Below are positions 48,095-60,682 of a stretch of 64,000 nt of DNA, in pieces (the stretch's first letter is position 1; each line of letters starts with the position of its first letter). This DNA is from Polyporus tsugae (Eukaryota > Basidiomycota > Agaricomycetes > Polyporales > Polyporaceae): assembly GCA_024305745.1 (NCBI GenBank), contig JAHRBS010000006.1, positions 2,172,501 through 2,236,500 of the forward strand. The letters are read 5' to 3'. The translations under genes and the position numbers were made by a program. Under the pieces are notes generated by a model that saw only the letters and a program-made list of their open reading frames with translations, was not told the DNA's origin and did not search any database.

Positions 48095-48637
48095 CCAGGT
48101 AAGCCTCCCATGCTCTGCAAGTCAGCGGATATCAAAAATTGACCAGCGCGTTTCCCCGGACCCGGGACTTCTCTCCCCGCCCTGCGGAATGCAGCGACGA
48201 TCAGCAATCTTAACGCTAAACAGTGTGCATACACACTGACGAGGTACAGCCGCAAGAACATCTCCGGGAGCTTACAGGGGTGCCAGTCGCTGGGCCATCG
48301 AGAACTGGGAATTACTTCGTCTCGACACCAAGTCTCGCAGGTGTCTGTGTCGGATCTATAAGGACTTTGATATCGTTAGCTGCACCATATTGTACCCTAT
48401 TACACCACGCACCATGGATCTCCTCTTAATGTAACCAATCAATATTCTCATCGGCCTCAATTCGAGGATCATATACAGTATATAAGTAGCAGGCAATAAG
48501 AAATAGATGAAAACTTCTAACTTCTAACAGCTCTATGATATTAGCGGCACAGTGTCCGGCATGTTTACTCGACCCGATGTCGCTATCCACATGTATGTAT
48601 CGGTCAAGATGTGCGACGAATATTGTATGCCTAAATT
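48095..48637. other. Intergenic between convergent genes
   Basis: No gene recognised. The part at about 48430-48560 is A/T-rich (ATATACAGTATATAAGTAGC) and probably belongs to 3' untranslated regions. Confidence 0.55.
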
Positions 48638-49801
48638 TCAGTCGCGAGCGTCGCGGGAGGCGCGTGTTAGACTCGGGCTGTTCGCCTTGCCCTCCTCCAT
48701 CTCGTTAAGTGGGACGGGCTCGTAGCCCTTGGTCTGCTGTGACTCTTGGTGCTTGATCCACGTGTACCAGATAGAGCCGAGAAGGATGATCGCAATTGAT
48801 GACCAGCGGCCCCTAGGCGACGGAAGGGTAAGCTACGCCGAGTGGGAACAAGAGAGGGAAATACGACACAACAAGATTGGGAAAACTTACTGAGTAACGA
48901 CCTCGCTGAAAAACCAGACTCCGAGCATGGACGCGGCGACGCCACGAACAGCAGAGGAGACCATGTGCGTAATTGGAGAGGTGACCTTGATAGACATCAA
49001 GCTCGCGACGCTCATGAGGAAACCGAAAACGCCCTGCAGTCGTGTCAAGGTTGGTGCGCAGATCAATATAACGTTTTACGAGTACTCACCGTAATGATGG
49101 AACCGGACACAAAAGTCGAGAGCGTGCTCATCTCGTCTGCGGCAGCCTGATTCGGGCCAAACAGAAGCTTCATAACTCCCGGGAGCTCGCCGACGAGTAT
49201 GATCACAGGGGCGAGCACGAAGGTGCTCAACAAGTTTGTGTACCATGAGAGATGTAGCGCACTGCCGTGCACGACATCGAGGCTTTTCTTGATAACGACT
49301 GAGTGCAGCGCAGTGATCATCGAGGAGGTGACGCCGAAACCGACGCCGATCATGGAGACATTGGTGCCGTCAAGGAAGACGCCGACGAAGAAGCCAGTGG
49401 TGACAACAGCGCAGGCGGCGAAAATGCGCAACGAGGGACGGGCACTGAGGAGGAAGAAGGAGGTGCCGACGGTGAAGGGGAGGACCATGCCGCGAGCCAC
49501 CTGGTAGAAGGAGGCATCGACGTACTTGAGGGTATAGTTGCTGAAGCTATAAACATAGGTATTCGGTAACATGCTAAGGTAAAGGAACATATCCGGAGAC
49601 AGGAGGGGAGCTGCGCACCTGAGCCCGATGACGTTCAGGCCAACCATGGGTATCAATCCTTTGCAGACTTGGAGGTCAAGTTGGATTGGCAACTGGAGGA
49701 GGCCTACTGTATGCGCGATAAGGAAGAGAATGACAGCAATGAGAAGTTGCGTAAGCAAAAAGAAGAGGGGCGTTTCGGTGGTATTGAGGACCCATTTGTT
49801 T
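48638..49801 (-). CDS. Nucleotide-sugar transporter, GDP-fucose-transporter-like (N-terminus unresolved)
   Basis: Golgi/ER membrane transporter of the drug/metabolite (SLC35/TPT) fold, closest in feel to GDP-fucose transporters. Minus-strand exons 49619-49801, 49090-49546, 48891-49033 and 48638-48812 join in phase. Landmarks: KWVLNTTETPLFFLLTQLLI, GLIPMVGLNVIGLSFSNYTL, KYVDASFYQVARGMVLPFTV, GVFLDGTNVSMIGVGFGVTS, HLSWYTNLLSTFVLAPVIIL, IKVTSPITHMVSSAVRGVAA and a cytosolic tail ending SLTRASRDARD. About eight to nine hydrophobic helices are covered. The first helix and start codon, expected at 49815-50100, could not be identified; that part may have small exons or be damaged. The substrate is inferred from overall resemblance only. 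Confidence 0.8.
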
Positions 49802-50504
49802 CTAAACAGAGGGTCAGTAATTGTCTGAACGATGGCGTAGCTCCGGTGAATCGTGTGCATGTTCTGGCGGAGGCACATCAAAGCAACAACATACGCTCAC
49901 CGCGAACAGCCATAGGCTCCAACAGTGCAGACCAAATTAACACTCACGCAATGATCATCTACGCCGCCGTCCGGAATAGCGTGCCATGAATTAATTACCC
50001 TCCCACCGCATACAAGTTCAGACGACATACAGCCAAGGCAGCAACCAAATAAAAGGACACAGTGCCCGCCTATATGTGGCACGCTCAGACCCTCACAAAT
50101 GCACATAGACGCAACGGATTGCTCACTACCAAGGCCCTTGAGGCGGGCTGGTTTGATGACTGGGACGCCATGCTCGACTCGTCAATGCAAAGGAAACCCG
50201 AGGTCCAAGATTGTTGTGTATAAGCTGTCGAAGCAGACCAGGAACCAGTCGCTGCTGCCCAAGAAGACGTCGACAAAGCGCGGTGGGGAAACAAGCAAGA
50301 GTGCTGCTGGCCGGTGCTGGCGGGGACAGGCGAAGGCGCTGCGGATGCCCTGCCTGCAGTCTTGGCTGCGCCCGATCGATCGACGCGCGCGCAGACAGGC
50401 GCCCGTGAGACGCGTCTCGGCACGCGTCGCGCGACTGTCTTTCACGTTGACCCCGACCGTCACTTCACCGTTCTTCTTCCTCTTCGTTCGCGTCACACAA
50501 CACG
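49802..50504. other. Divergent promoter region, transporter and MRE11
   Basis: Should contain the missing 5' exon(s) of the transporter and the MRE11 promoter. I could not pick the transporter start with confidence. Confidence 0.5.
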
Positions 50505-53303
50505 ATGAGCGACCATTCTGAAGATGAGCACGATGGAATTCCCCCGCCAACGATTCGCAACGCCTGTAAGTGTTGCGCAAACGGTAAGGGGCAGAGACAC
50601 TGACAGACCCTTTGTGCTACCCTGGCAGACGCGGACGACACCATAAAGATCATGTTGGCCACGGACAATCATATAGGTTATTTAGAACGGGACCCTATAC
50701 GTGGGCAGGATTCCATCGAGGCCTTCAAGGAGATCCTCCAGCTTGCGGTGAAGCACGATGTAAGGAGGCTGCTGTGCGTGTCCGGTGCGGTTACTCACGT
50801 CGCGTTCAGGTGGACTTCATCCTTCTTGCGGGAGATCTGTTCCATGAGAATAGACCATCAAGAGATTGCTTGTACCAAGTTATGGCTTTGTTGCGGGAAT
50901 ACACGCTTGGAGACCGGCCGATCCAGGTCGAGCTCCTGAGCGACCCCAATGACGGAAAGGCAGCTGGTTACTCGTGAGTATCGCAAGTTTGCTTTGTATG
51001 CGAAAGTTCTGCATTCGAATAGTGACATCCATAGTTTCCCAGCAATCAACTACGAGGACCCTAACCTGAACATCTCCATACCTGTCTTCTCCATTCACGG
51101 GAATCACGATGATCCACAAGGTGCAGGCCCAGTGAGTACATAGCATACCTCTACTTATATGCGCCGAAAATCACGTATATACGCAGGAAGGAGCTTTGTG
51201 CGCGTTGGACATGCTCTCCGTCACTGGCCTCATCAACTTCATGGGTAAGATCGACCTGCCAATGAATGATGCTGAAGCCCAGGACACCGGCATTGCCATC
51301 CGGCCCGTCCTTTTGCGGAAGGGTAACACGCGTCTCGGACTTTACGGCGTTGGTAATGTCAAAGACCAGCGTATGCACTTCGAACTTCGGAGCAACCGCG
51401 TCCGAATGTACATGCCGAAGGACAAGGACAGCTGGTTCAACATCCTGCTTTTGCACCAGAATCGGTGAGCATATGCACATGTATGCGGATACACTCTCTA
51501 ATATGCGCATACAGTGTGGCCCACGGACCCCAGCAATCCGTTCCAGAAGGCATGTTTGACGACAGTATAGATCTGGTCGTCTGGGGCCACGAGCACGACT
51601 GCCGCATTATTCCCGAGCCTGTGGCAGGAAAGCGATACTACATCACCCAGCCTGGCTCTTCTGTTGCGACATCTCTCGCGGATGGAGAAGCCATCGAGAA
51701 GTGAGTATTCGCGTAACGTCACGTGTATACAAGACCTGATCAGACCCGCTGCAGACACGTTGCGCTACTGAAGATCCAGGGCAAGGAGTTTGAACTCACG
51801 CCTGTCCCTCTACGGAGCGTGCGGCCGTTCGTCATCGATGAAGTCGATTTGAGTGAGGCAGCGGAAGAAAATGGCTTTGACCTCAACGACAAGATTGAGA
51901 TCGGCAAGTTCTTGAAGAACAGGGTATGCCATATCCCAAAGCCGTTACACTTCCATGCTGATGGCACGACAGGTGAACGAACTCATCGAGAAGGCCAACG
52001 AACAATGGGACGAGCGCAACGCACGCGCAGTCGAAGAGGGCGAGCCCGAGCTTCCCCGTCCACTGCCCCTCGTCCGCCTCAAGGTCGAGACGTCCGGCGC
52101 GTCCGAGATGTCTAACCCGGTCCGGTTTGGACAGGACTTTATCGGGCGCATCGCGAATCCGCGTGACGTGCTCACGTTCCACCGCGCGAAGAAGAGCGGC
52201 GCGCGCGGGGCGAAGGGCAAAATCAAGGCGGACGAGCCGGAGCTTAGCATCGACGACCCCGAGCTGAGCGTGTCGGAGAAGCTGTCGAAGGTGCGGGTGC
52301 AGACCCTCGTCCGCGAGTATCTGGCGGCGCAGGAACTGCAGTTGCTGGGCGAGGCGGGGATGTCGGACGCGATTGGGATGTTTGTGGACAAAGATGACTT
52401 GCACGCTATCCAGACGTGAGTGATTCGCTCGTCCCGTCCGCTCTGAAGCTGCGCTTTCGGTGCTTATCGTTCCTGCATGGCAGCCATGTCTCTGACACTT
52501 TGAAATCGTTGATGAAGGGCGTACAGGCCAACGAAGTTGAGGTCGATGCTGACAACCTCGACGAACTCGTCGAGCAAGTTCGTGGTGAGCATGAGCAACG
52601 GTATCTTGACAATCGGCACGAAGAGCCTGCGAAGGGCAAGGTGCGCAATCATCATCAGATCTAAATCATTATTTAGGATTGATCATAGTCTGCCTCAGGG
52701 AAAGGCAAAGGCAGGAGAGGAGTCCGATGCATCCGTGGACTCTATGATGATGGACTTGGACAACGGGGGCTCCGACTTCGAGCAGCTATCGGATGCACCT
52801 CCACCCAAGACCAAGGGCAGGGCTGCACCGAAGAAGGCCGCTGCGAAGAAGGCTCCCGCAAAGAAGGCTCCCGCACGAGGCAAGAAGGCTGCCGCACCCC
52901 CATCTGACGAAGACGAAGACGAAGACGAGATAGAGGAAGAAGTCGCCCCACCGAAGCGGACGAACCGAGCAGCAGTTCTCAGGCCCGTCATCCAGATTAC
53001 CCCGTTGCCATGCGTCTCCGCTGACGTGACATTGTTTCTCTGCTCTGTAGCCAGTCAACGAAGAAAGCCCCAGCAAAGAAGGCTACGAAGGCCGCTACCT
53101 CAACTAGCAAGCAGACCCAGTCAACCCTCAGCTTTGCCCCGGCCGGTCGGACATCTACCCGTGCCGCTGCAGCGAAGGCCAAGCGGAAGGTCGCTGAGAC
53201 GGTGAGCCGCATCCCCTACTTGATTCACACCAGAATACTTGGCGTTCGCGATTCTCATGAGCTTCGCCGTTTTATGCCGTAGATTGAACTCGATAGTGAT
53301 TGA
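50505..53303 (+). CDS. MRE11: MRE11 double-strand break repair nuclease
   Basis: Manganese-dependent nuclease of the Mre11-Rad50-Nbs1 complex, which senses and trims DNA ends in the nucleus. Twelve exons (50505-50565, 50629-50759, 50810-50973, 51035-51131, 51187-51464, 51515-51700, 51755-51923, 51973-52415, 52484-52640, 52699-52986, 53055-53201, 53283-53303) give 713 aa. Phosphoesterase motifs are complete: ATDNHIGY (I), [10 protein letters not shown] (II), SIHGNHDDP (III), NILLLHQNR and [11 protein letters not shown]. The capping domain follows ([37 protein letters not shown]). The C-terminus is low complexity and basic/acidic ([33 protein letters not shown]), then [20 protein letters not shown] and a final 21-nt exon IELDSD. 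Family length and order are normal, and the gene looks intact. Confidence 0.97.
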
Positions 53304-53552
53304 TTTAGGTTTATGTTCGGGTGTTGTCAATGCTTCCTGTGTACCATACGATCGGTATGCATTGCTTTTTGAGTTCACCATCTTCTGACCCCTGTGCGGA
53401 CCTGTTACCGGCTTCCGCTATCGGACCGAATATTGGCGCTGGACCTCATGGCAAATATAGTCAAAATAAGCTTTAAGTGCGTCTTGTGGCACTAGCAGAT
53501 ATGCATCTCTGACAACATCCAGCCTCCCCAAGCCGTTTGTCTCTGAGTCCTA

Positions 53553-54712
53553 ATGTCGCTCGCGGTCATACCCGTCGAACTCTTGCAGGAAATTCTGACG
53601 TTTGCGCTTCGCGGCCATCGCCGTCCGGCCGAGCCCCTATGGATCCTATGTGTCAACAAGACGTTCCTCAAGCTCGGCCAACCCATCCTTCATGCACACC
53701 TCGAGTTCCGCTCACTCGGTCAGCTCATTTTTTTCTCAGAGGGAACGACTCGGCTCGCGTGCGCCCCAAGGACGTTTGCCATCGCCCTTGCAGGCGGCTC
53801 GGCCGACTTCGAAATATTCAAGCATATGGCGGCCGCGCTTCGACGATGTCTGAGCTCGACCATGGCTTCACGGGGAGATGTGGATGGCCATGAATTTGGT
53901 GCCAACAATTCTCGCTTGGATGGGACGAAGCTGCCGTTAGAACTCCTCTCGTTGCGGCTACACTCACACAGCGGGAACCCGCACCTGAGCTACGTCTACG
54001 AGGCGCTAGCACTTGCAAAGTGAGCTTATCTCCCGCGCTGCGCATATGACCGTCCTTGTTCACGGAAACCATCATCATCTCTTCATCGTCTGCCTTCTCA
54101 TACGCGCAGCCCGAAGACGTTCGTCTGGAGGGGCCCCGACCCAGATCACCACTTCTCGACCGCGGTGAGTATGTGCTTTTCTCTCACCCTTCTTAGCGAT
54201 AGTAAACGGAATCCCCGCGACTCCTTCCATGGCTCGGTCCGACGCAGATTGTGCCATTGGCAACATACCATCTCGCGCGCGCAATCGGTACCTGGACGGC
54301 CGTCGAGCACATTACCCTAACGAACATGTCCTTCCCGTCCGACGAGCTCGGCCTCCACACCTCGTTCTCCAAGGCGCCCCTTCTTCCGTCCCTTCCACGC
54401 TTGCGCACGCTCTACATCGGGCAGGCGACATTTCTCCCCCCACGTGCGGCCGCCGCGATGGTCGCGCAACCGGCCAATAGCGCGCTCGAGTGCGTGCGAC
54501 TCGTCGACACCTACCGGCACAGCATCTGGGGGCCACGGATACGTAGGCGGGACATCGAAGACGCGGTGGTGATGTTGACGGACGTGGTTGCGGCCGGCAA
54601 GGAGAGACAGAGAGAGGTGTTGGAGAGGGTGAAGCGCGTCGTGCGGTGCGTGAAGAAAACGGAGAGGATCCAGGGAGGGGATAACGGCGACGAGCAGGGG
54701 GAGTTAGAATAA
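53553..54712 (+). CDS. F-box-like protein
   Basis: Three exons (53553-54019, 54110-54164, 54248-54712) give 328 aa. The N-terminus AVIPVELLQEILTFALRG...PLWILCVNKTFLKLGQPILH is a typical basidiomycete F-box-like start (IPxELLxEIL...). Such proteins usually link substrates to SCF ubiquitin ligases through Skp1. The rest (TYHLARAIGTWTAVEHITLT, LPSLPRLRTLYIGQATFLPP) resembles the leucine-rich type of C-terminus seen in these large lineage-specific families. It ends in a charged tail (NGDEQGELE). The substrate is unknown. It follows MRE11 by 250 bp on the same strand, and the two are probably independent. Confidence 0.75.
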
Positions 54713-55373
54713 AGGAGGTCGCCGGTGCGTCCTTGACCTTATCTGAGGTTTTTGGGCAGTCGTCCTATCTTCGCCTTCCATCCTCCACATTGTTCCCCAG
54801 GACATCCCATCTGTTGTTACCAGATGCCATTCCGAGTATCACCTCCGCCTGTTGCGTTTAGCCTAACCCAGCGGCCATTGTAAAATGGTGAGCTTAACCT
54901 GGGCTCAACACCTGATGTGCAGGCCGCCCGGAGAGGCCCGAAGCTCCCCTCATTCTCGGGGATCTCCCCGCCTCTATGCGAGCCGTGATAAGCAGCCATG
55001 TTACCACGTTCAGCACTCATCAATCAATTAAACTGGGTGAGGCGTACAGTCTCGACTCTCGAGTTTGGGTCACCTCGTGCTTAAGATACGGAGGTGAAGG
55101 TGTCCTCGCCAACTATCCCACCATAGAACTTTAGAAGAGCGTTGCGTTCCCTGTGCTGCACTTTCTGGGGACTATTCGTAATTTGTTGGATTTCGACCAA
55201 CGAACGGGGGCCCGTTCGTATTGGTGACGAGGTTCACTGTTCGAGAATTTGTCAGCAACACACCACAACACCGTGTCCCACCTTACGTCCGCTCATGCTT
55301 ATATCCCCGCCTCTTCCCAGGACCCTTGGCATGGTGATCGTAGCAACCCCCCTTCCCCCACAGTCACCGCAAT
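54713..55373. other. Intergenic, promoter of the MFS gene
   Basis: No gene recognised. A CT-rich tract (CCCCGCCTCTTCCCAGGACCC) lies just upstream of the MFS start, as is common at basidiomycete promoters. Confidence 0.55.
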
Positions 55374-57782
55374 ATGTCTACACACCAACGCGGTGCATCG
55401 GCCACATCCGCTCGTTTGTCCGCGGAGAAGGACCAGGAGAAGGAGAATGACATAACCTCCGGAACATCCGCCCGCAAAGATGATCACTCCATTGCGCATG
55501 TGAAGCGATCGATGACGGAGGACATCGTCCTTATTGGCACCGCCACGCTTGCCATGATTTTGAATGTGAGTACTTCCTCCACATCCTCACGCCTCAAACA
55601 CATGTAAAGCGCTTGGAGAGATTGCGAACTCGACTGCGGTGTCGATCTCGCTCCCGACAATTGGCAGGGACCTCAACATCGTCGAGTCCAAGTTGCAGTG
55701 GATCGTCTCGGCCTATTCGCTCAGCTCAGTGAGTCTCATCACTGGGTGCCGCACCATGTCTTATGGGTATCCTTCGCGCTAACATCCAGCACCGCAGGGA
55801 TGTCTCCTTTTATTCCTGGGAAGGCTTGCCGACCTGTTCGGCCGCAAGCTCACATTTATCCTGGGATGTGCATGGACGGGCATCTTCGGCTTGGGCTGCA
55901 GCTTTGCACAAAGTGAGTGTGCTCCGCAATCGAGCGAGCTCCGGCACCTAATCTGAGATTGCCTTAGATGAGATTACCATTAACATCCTCCGTGCCCTGC
56001 AAGGCCTCGGGCCCGCCGCGTCCGTCCCAGCAGCTGTGGGTGTTGCTTCTACACCCATCATTATCAGCTTCCACATGTTGCTCACTCACTTCAGCTCGGT
56101 ATCCTCGCGCACACCTTCCCGCCTTCGCATATTCGTTCGGTGGCGTTCGCGACCTTTGCAGCAGGTACTCCAGTTGGTGGCGCACTCGGGAGCACCGTCG
56201 GCGGTGTTTTGACTCAGCTCACGGCGTAGGTCTTCTCATATCCGGATTTGTTACGAAACTTACTTGACTCCCCGTCCAGGCAGAGCTGGCGTTCGACTTT
56301 TTATTTTCTGGCTGGACTGAGCGCTATGTGCGGTCTCGGTGGTTACATATCGATAGAGGCGGATGTCCCGTACACACTCCCTGATAAGTAAGCACCTTGC
56401 GTTAATATCATAGGTTTTCGATGGTACTGAAGGTCAAGGAATAGACGCCTGGACTGGGTTGGAGCCTTCCTCGTCACTGCTGGTCTCACATTCATCGTCT
56501 TCATCCTCGGCGACGGCAGCATCACGCCCGACGGCTGGAGGACCGGATGTGCATTTCAGTCCCAGTCTGTTCCCTGAGATCCCTGACAAATAGCGCGATC
56601 GCGCGCAATGTGTTCTTAGACGTCATTGCACTTCTCATAGTCGGTGTTTTCTCCCTTGTGCTCTTCGTCTTCTGGGAGCGGTATCTCGAGCGGGTCCACA
56701 TGCAGGGCGGGGAGGTCAGCCAGAAATGGTGGACACCACCACCACTCATGCCCGTGTCAATCTGGAGACGGGCGGGTGGCAAGGTCGCTGCAGTGCTAGT
56801 CATCGCCTTCGTTGAGTGGTGTAGCTTTAGCGGATTCACCTTCTGGGTTCAGGTAAATTTCAGCAGAAGCTATGAACCGCACGCCCCTCCTCTGAGCACC
56901 TACGTCGTTTCCTTTCTAGCTGCACTATCAAGAATATCTCAACCTGAGCCCGATATTGACCATGGTCCGGCTGCTCCCCATGCAAGTGACAGGCGTAACC
57001 TGCAATGTAGTCATCGCCCTCATAGTTTCACACGTGAGCCTTGTGTACCTCGCTAGTACGTCTTCCACCTTTTCCCCAAGTCCACCCCCGGTCCACCCGC
57101 CCAACCCTCGCTCATCGCTCAACTGCTAACTATCCCCCAACAGTTATCGGCACGCTCTTCACGGCGACCGCAAACCTCCTATTCGCCGTGATCGTGCCCT
57201 CGGCGCCGTACTGGGCCTTCGGCTTCCCCGCAGCTGTCCTCTGCGTCTTCGGCGCCGACTTCTTCTTCTCGACCGGCACGCTCTTCATCGCTCGCGCATG
57301 CCTGCCCCACGAGCAGTCCGTTGGCGGCGCGCTACTCCAAACGCTCACCCAGCTCGGAACCGCGTTCGGCCTCGCGATCTCGACAGTCGTCTTCAACGCG
57401 ACACTCAGGGGCAAGGAGCGCGACTTGGGCATCGGGGCGAACGTGGAGGGGACGAATGCACCACGGGAGGCGCAGCTCGTGGCGTACAAGGGCGCGATGT
57501 GGTCTGGATTCACGTTCGGCGTGTTCGGTACGTCAATAATGATGCTTGACTGGGGGTTGGTGGGTTGTGGTTCGTTTGTTGACGGTTCCACGGGATAGGC
57601 ATGCTGCTTGCCGTACTCTTCCTTCGCGGCGTTGGCGTGGTCGGCCACCGTCAAGGAGATACCTACGACGAGAGTGAGAAGCCCGCGCAGGGCGACCCCA
57701 AAGCAGTACGTCCGTAGATGATGCGGTTTAGTGAATACGTTGGACTGAGCCGTTCGTTTTCCAGGTCAATGGCTCTAACTAG
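55374..57782 (+). CDS. MFS transporter, DHA2 (14-TM drug:H+ antiporter) type
   Basis: Plasma-membrane major facilitator likely to export small molecules in exchange for protons. The N-terminal cytosolic segment (MSTHQRGASATSARLSAEKD) is followed by ANSTAVSISLPTIGRDLNIV, KLQWIVSAYSL, GRLADLFGRKLTFILGC (motif A), ITINILRALQGLGPAASVPA (motif B), AGTPVGGALGSTVGGVLTQL (antiporter motif C region), WRSTFYFLAGLSAMCGLGGY, RLDWVGAFLVTAGLTFIVFI, then FGFPAAVLCVFGADFFFSTG and HEQSVGGALLQTLTQLGTAF. About twelve exons are seen. The end is either 57718 (reading through, ...PKAVRP) or 57782 after a last intron (GTACGT...TTCCAG, ending VNGSN); I prefer the latter. There are no lesions in the parts I could join. 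Confidence 0.88.
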
Positions 57783-58664
57783 ACTTCACACGTTTCGGTT
57801 GCTCGACGTATCACTTATGACCGAGCGTGAGGCTCCGCTCATCATGACATCCATTGAATCATCACCCCCACCGTACGTGCTAGCTATGAACTGACGAACC
57901 ACGCACTGTCTGTACCACCCAATCCATCCTAAATGCACCCATCTCCGTTATGCTTCCCGTCCGGAGCGCGCGACAAGGCTGATCATTATATGCCCCATTC
58001 CAGAGGCCCGGGTGTAAACATCCACGCTCAGGTTTGCAGAGTTGACCGAGGCACAAAAGTCGGACGGTGTCCTCATTCACGCGGTGTTTGCTCTGTGGAC
58101 GGTCCGCCACCGTACTAGAGTGCTCGAGAGGTATACCTCGCTTGAGAAGGCGGCGGAAATCATCGGTGGCATCATGAACTCGGACGGCACGCACTGTTTC
58201 TCAAGCGGGGGACTGTCTTGCTGTGCTTCTGTGCTCGTGTGGCCGCGGGTTCCTTACGGTGCCGACCGTCATAAGCATCACGTTTCAAGTGTATCTGCAA
58301 ATCAACGTACCGAAGGTATCATCGAATGAACACTGCATGTCGCGACGTTGGTAGAACAGGAGAATGTAGGGCATCGCGGCGTATGCCTCCCCATGACACA
58401 CAGTGATCGTGTTGGGCCGGGTATGCTCCTTCGAGGGTGTCATCTCGCGCGCTCTTCGTCCTTCTCAGTGTTCTTGTTTCTAGCCACTCTCTGCTATGCA
58501 TTCTCCGAACAACTGGACAACAAAATGCGTGCACGACGGCCCAGACCAATATCCCAAGCGAATAAACACACCAGATTCAGAGTCCCCAACTTCATGTCAC
58601 CCTATCTCCACCCCCGTCCCCGTCCTCTTGCTCCAAATCCCACTCCATCATCGCACTCAGTTAT
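57783..58664. other. Intergenic between convergent genes
   Basis: 3' regions of the MFS (+) and ArfGAP (-) genes. Short open frames only. Confidence 0.6.
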
Positions 58665-60682
58665 TCACATCCCACCCCACGGCTGCTGCTGCTGCTGCCC
58701 AGGGAACCCCGGCTGCTGACCCCAGCCCGTCCCGCCAAACGCACCTGTCGGCCCAGCGCTTGGCATCCCACCCATGGGCATCCCTTGCATCCCCTGCATC
58801 CCTCCCATGCCCATGCCCATGCCCTGCTGACCGAATATCTGCTGTTGCTGTTGCTGTTGATGCTGCTGCTGCTGCTGTTGGTGCTGCTGTAGTTGTTGCT
58901 GCTGGTGCTGGTGCTGCATGAACGGCGCCGGGGACGGCGAGCCCGCGAACCCCTGTGTCTGAGGCGAGCTGAACGGGTGGGGCGTCGCGCTGAGCGCGAA
59001 CGGGTTCCCCATCTGTGGCTGTGGCGTCCCGGGCTGCCCGACGCCGAACGGGTGGCTTGCGTACATCGGAGACGGCTGCGGCTGTGGCTGGAACATCGGG
59101 GACGGCTGTGGTTGGGGAGTGAAGAGCGGCTGGGCGAACGAGGACGAGGCCGCGGGCAGGGGCTGTGAGAACGAGGCCTGGAACCCGGCGGACGGGAAGG
59201 AGGAGGGGACGAACGGGCTCGGGGAGGGCGCCGTGAGGGGAGTCTGCGGGAGGAGCGTGGTAGGCGTAGAGAGCCCCGGTTGAGGCTGGAATGAGGGGGA
59301 AGGCATGGCGCCGAGGGACATGGCGGACATGCCGCTGTTGAGGCTCATGCTGCGGGGCGGGCCTCCAGGGAACATAGCCATCCCTGTGGGCTGGGACGCG
59401 AGGGAGGAGGGGAAGGGGTTGTTTGGGCTCGCTGAGAGGCCGGAGAACGGGTTTGGTAAGGCTAGGTTGCCGCCATTGGGGGCGGGTACGTTCATGGGCT
59501 GTGTTGTTGGATGGGCTGTGTTGTTGGGCTGTGTTGTTGGAAGGGAAGCGAACTGGAGGGGAAGGGAGGAGTTCGTGCTCGGGGCCTGGAGCTGTGCGAG
59601 ATCATTCCAGAGGGAGTTGCTCGACTGTTGCGGCGGCTGAGGCTGCTGCTGTGGTTGCGTGTATATTGACTGTTGTGGTAGCTGCATGTGCGTGTTGGTC
59701 CGGATGCTGCTCAGTTGTGGGCCAGGGTACTGGGGGATAGCCAGGTTCGATATTGGGTGAGACCGGAGTTGCGACTGCGCAGGTGCAGCAGCCGATGCGA
59801 CAGAGCTTGCGCTCGCCGTACTTGAAGACGCAGTGAGCGGGGGCGCGACCGACGATCTCGAGATGGAAGATGATGATGAGGATGAAGATGCTGACGGAGG
59901 CATGGTTGCTGAACGCTGCTGTGCTGCGGATGAAAGTTTACTGGATGCGGATCTCGAGGGGCCTAACAGGGCAGCGACTTGCGCGGAACGGGTGACGAAG
60001 GATTTGTATTGGTACTTGGCTTCGAGGGTATGAGCGACTGGGGGGAACGAAGCTGCCAGTGATGCACTCACATCGGATGTACTTCTCCAGCTCGCTATCG
60101 CGCTCCTGGTCGATCATATTCGTAGGCGGAGGATTCCTTGTTTCGTTGGGGTTGTAGTGCGCGTTGGACTTGGTATTCCCCATCGACTTCATGAACTATC
60201 ACACGGTGCATGTCAATGTAAGATCAACGTATAATGAGCCGGGTTGCGCACCTCGACTTGCTCCTTGGACCAGGTGTCCATGGTCAAGCTTTTTCTACGA
60301 GACAAGATATTACGCTGCAGGACCACACACAGAGCGCGACCCTACCTACACCTTCGAGATGTGCGTGCCCATCTTGCGGTGGATGCTCGCGCAGTTCATG
60401 CTGTATGCCAGACGTCGGGCGCACGGTGAGCATCCCTCCCTGTGGGGGCCATCCATGGTGATCGACTTGGCGCGAACTCACCAGATGAAGATGCCGAGGC
60501 TGTGCGACGCCCAGCGTGGGTTGTGGTTCTTACAGTCCGCACAAACGTCTATGGGAGTATCATGTGAGTGTCCTTGGGACAGCGCCGCGGAGAGAGAGAC
60601 CGAACTGACCGTTTCCTGGCTGCCCGACAAGCTCCATGAGAGCTCGCTGATTCCGCTCCACGGTGATCTTGTTGATTGACAT
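58665..60682 (-). CDS. ArfGAP domain protein with long Q/P-rich tail
   Basis: GTPase-activating protein for Arf small GTPases, acting in vesicle coat turnover at Golgi/endosome membranes. Minus-strand exons 60610-60682, 60482-60548, 60350-60400, 60252-60294, 60072-60195 and 58665-60019 sum to 570 codons plus stop. The ArfGAP zinc finger is VCADCKNHNPRWASHSLGIF, then ICMNCASIHRKMGTHISKV, giving CxxC...CxxC with the arginine finger as IHRKMG. SLTMDTWSKEQVEFMKSMGN and KYIRSKYQYKSF follow. The remaining ~430 residues are Ser-, Pro- and Gln-rich (a polyS run near 59880, QPQPSPMFQPQPQPSPM, a polyQ tract) with repeated NPF motifs. NPF binds EH-domain endocytic adaptors, so a role in endocytosis is plausible. 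The plan matches Age2/SMAP-like ArfGAPs. Confidence 0.93.
58841..58918 (-). repeat. Imperfect CAG/CAA trinucleotide run (polyglutamine)
   Basis: About 26 codons, almost all Gln with scattered His, in the ArfGAP tail (HQHQQQQLQQHQQQQQQHQ). Mixed CAG and CAA codons make slippage less likely than in a pure repeat, but length variation between strains is likely. Confidence 0.85.
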
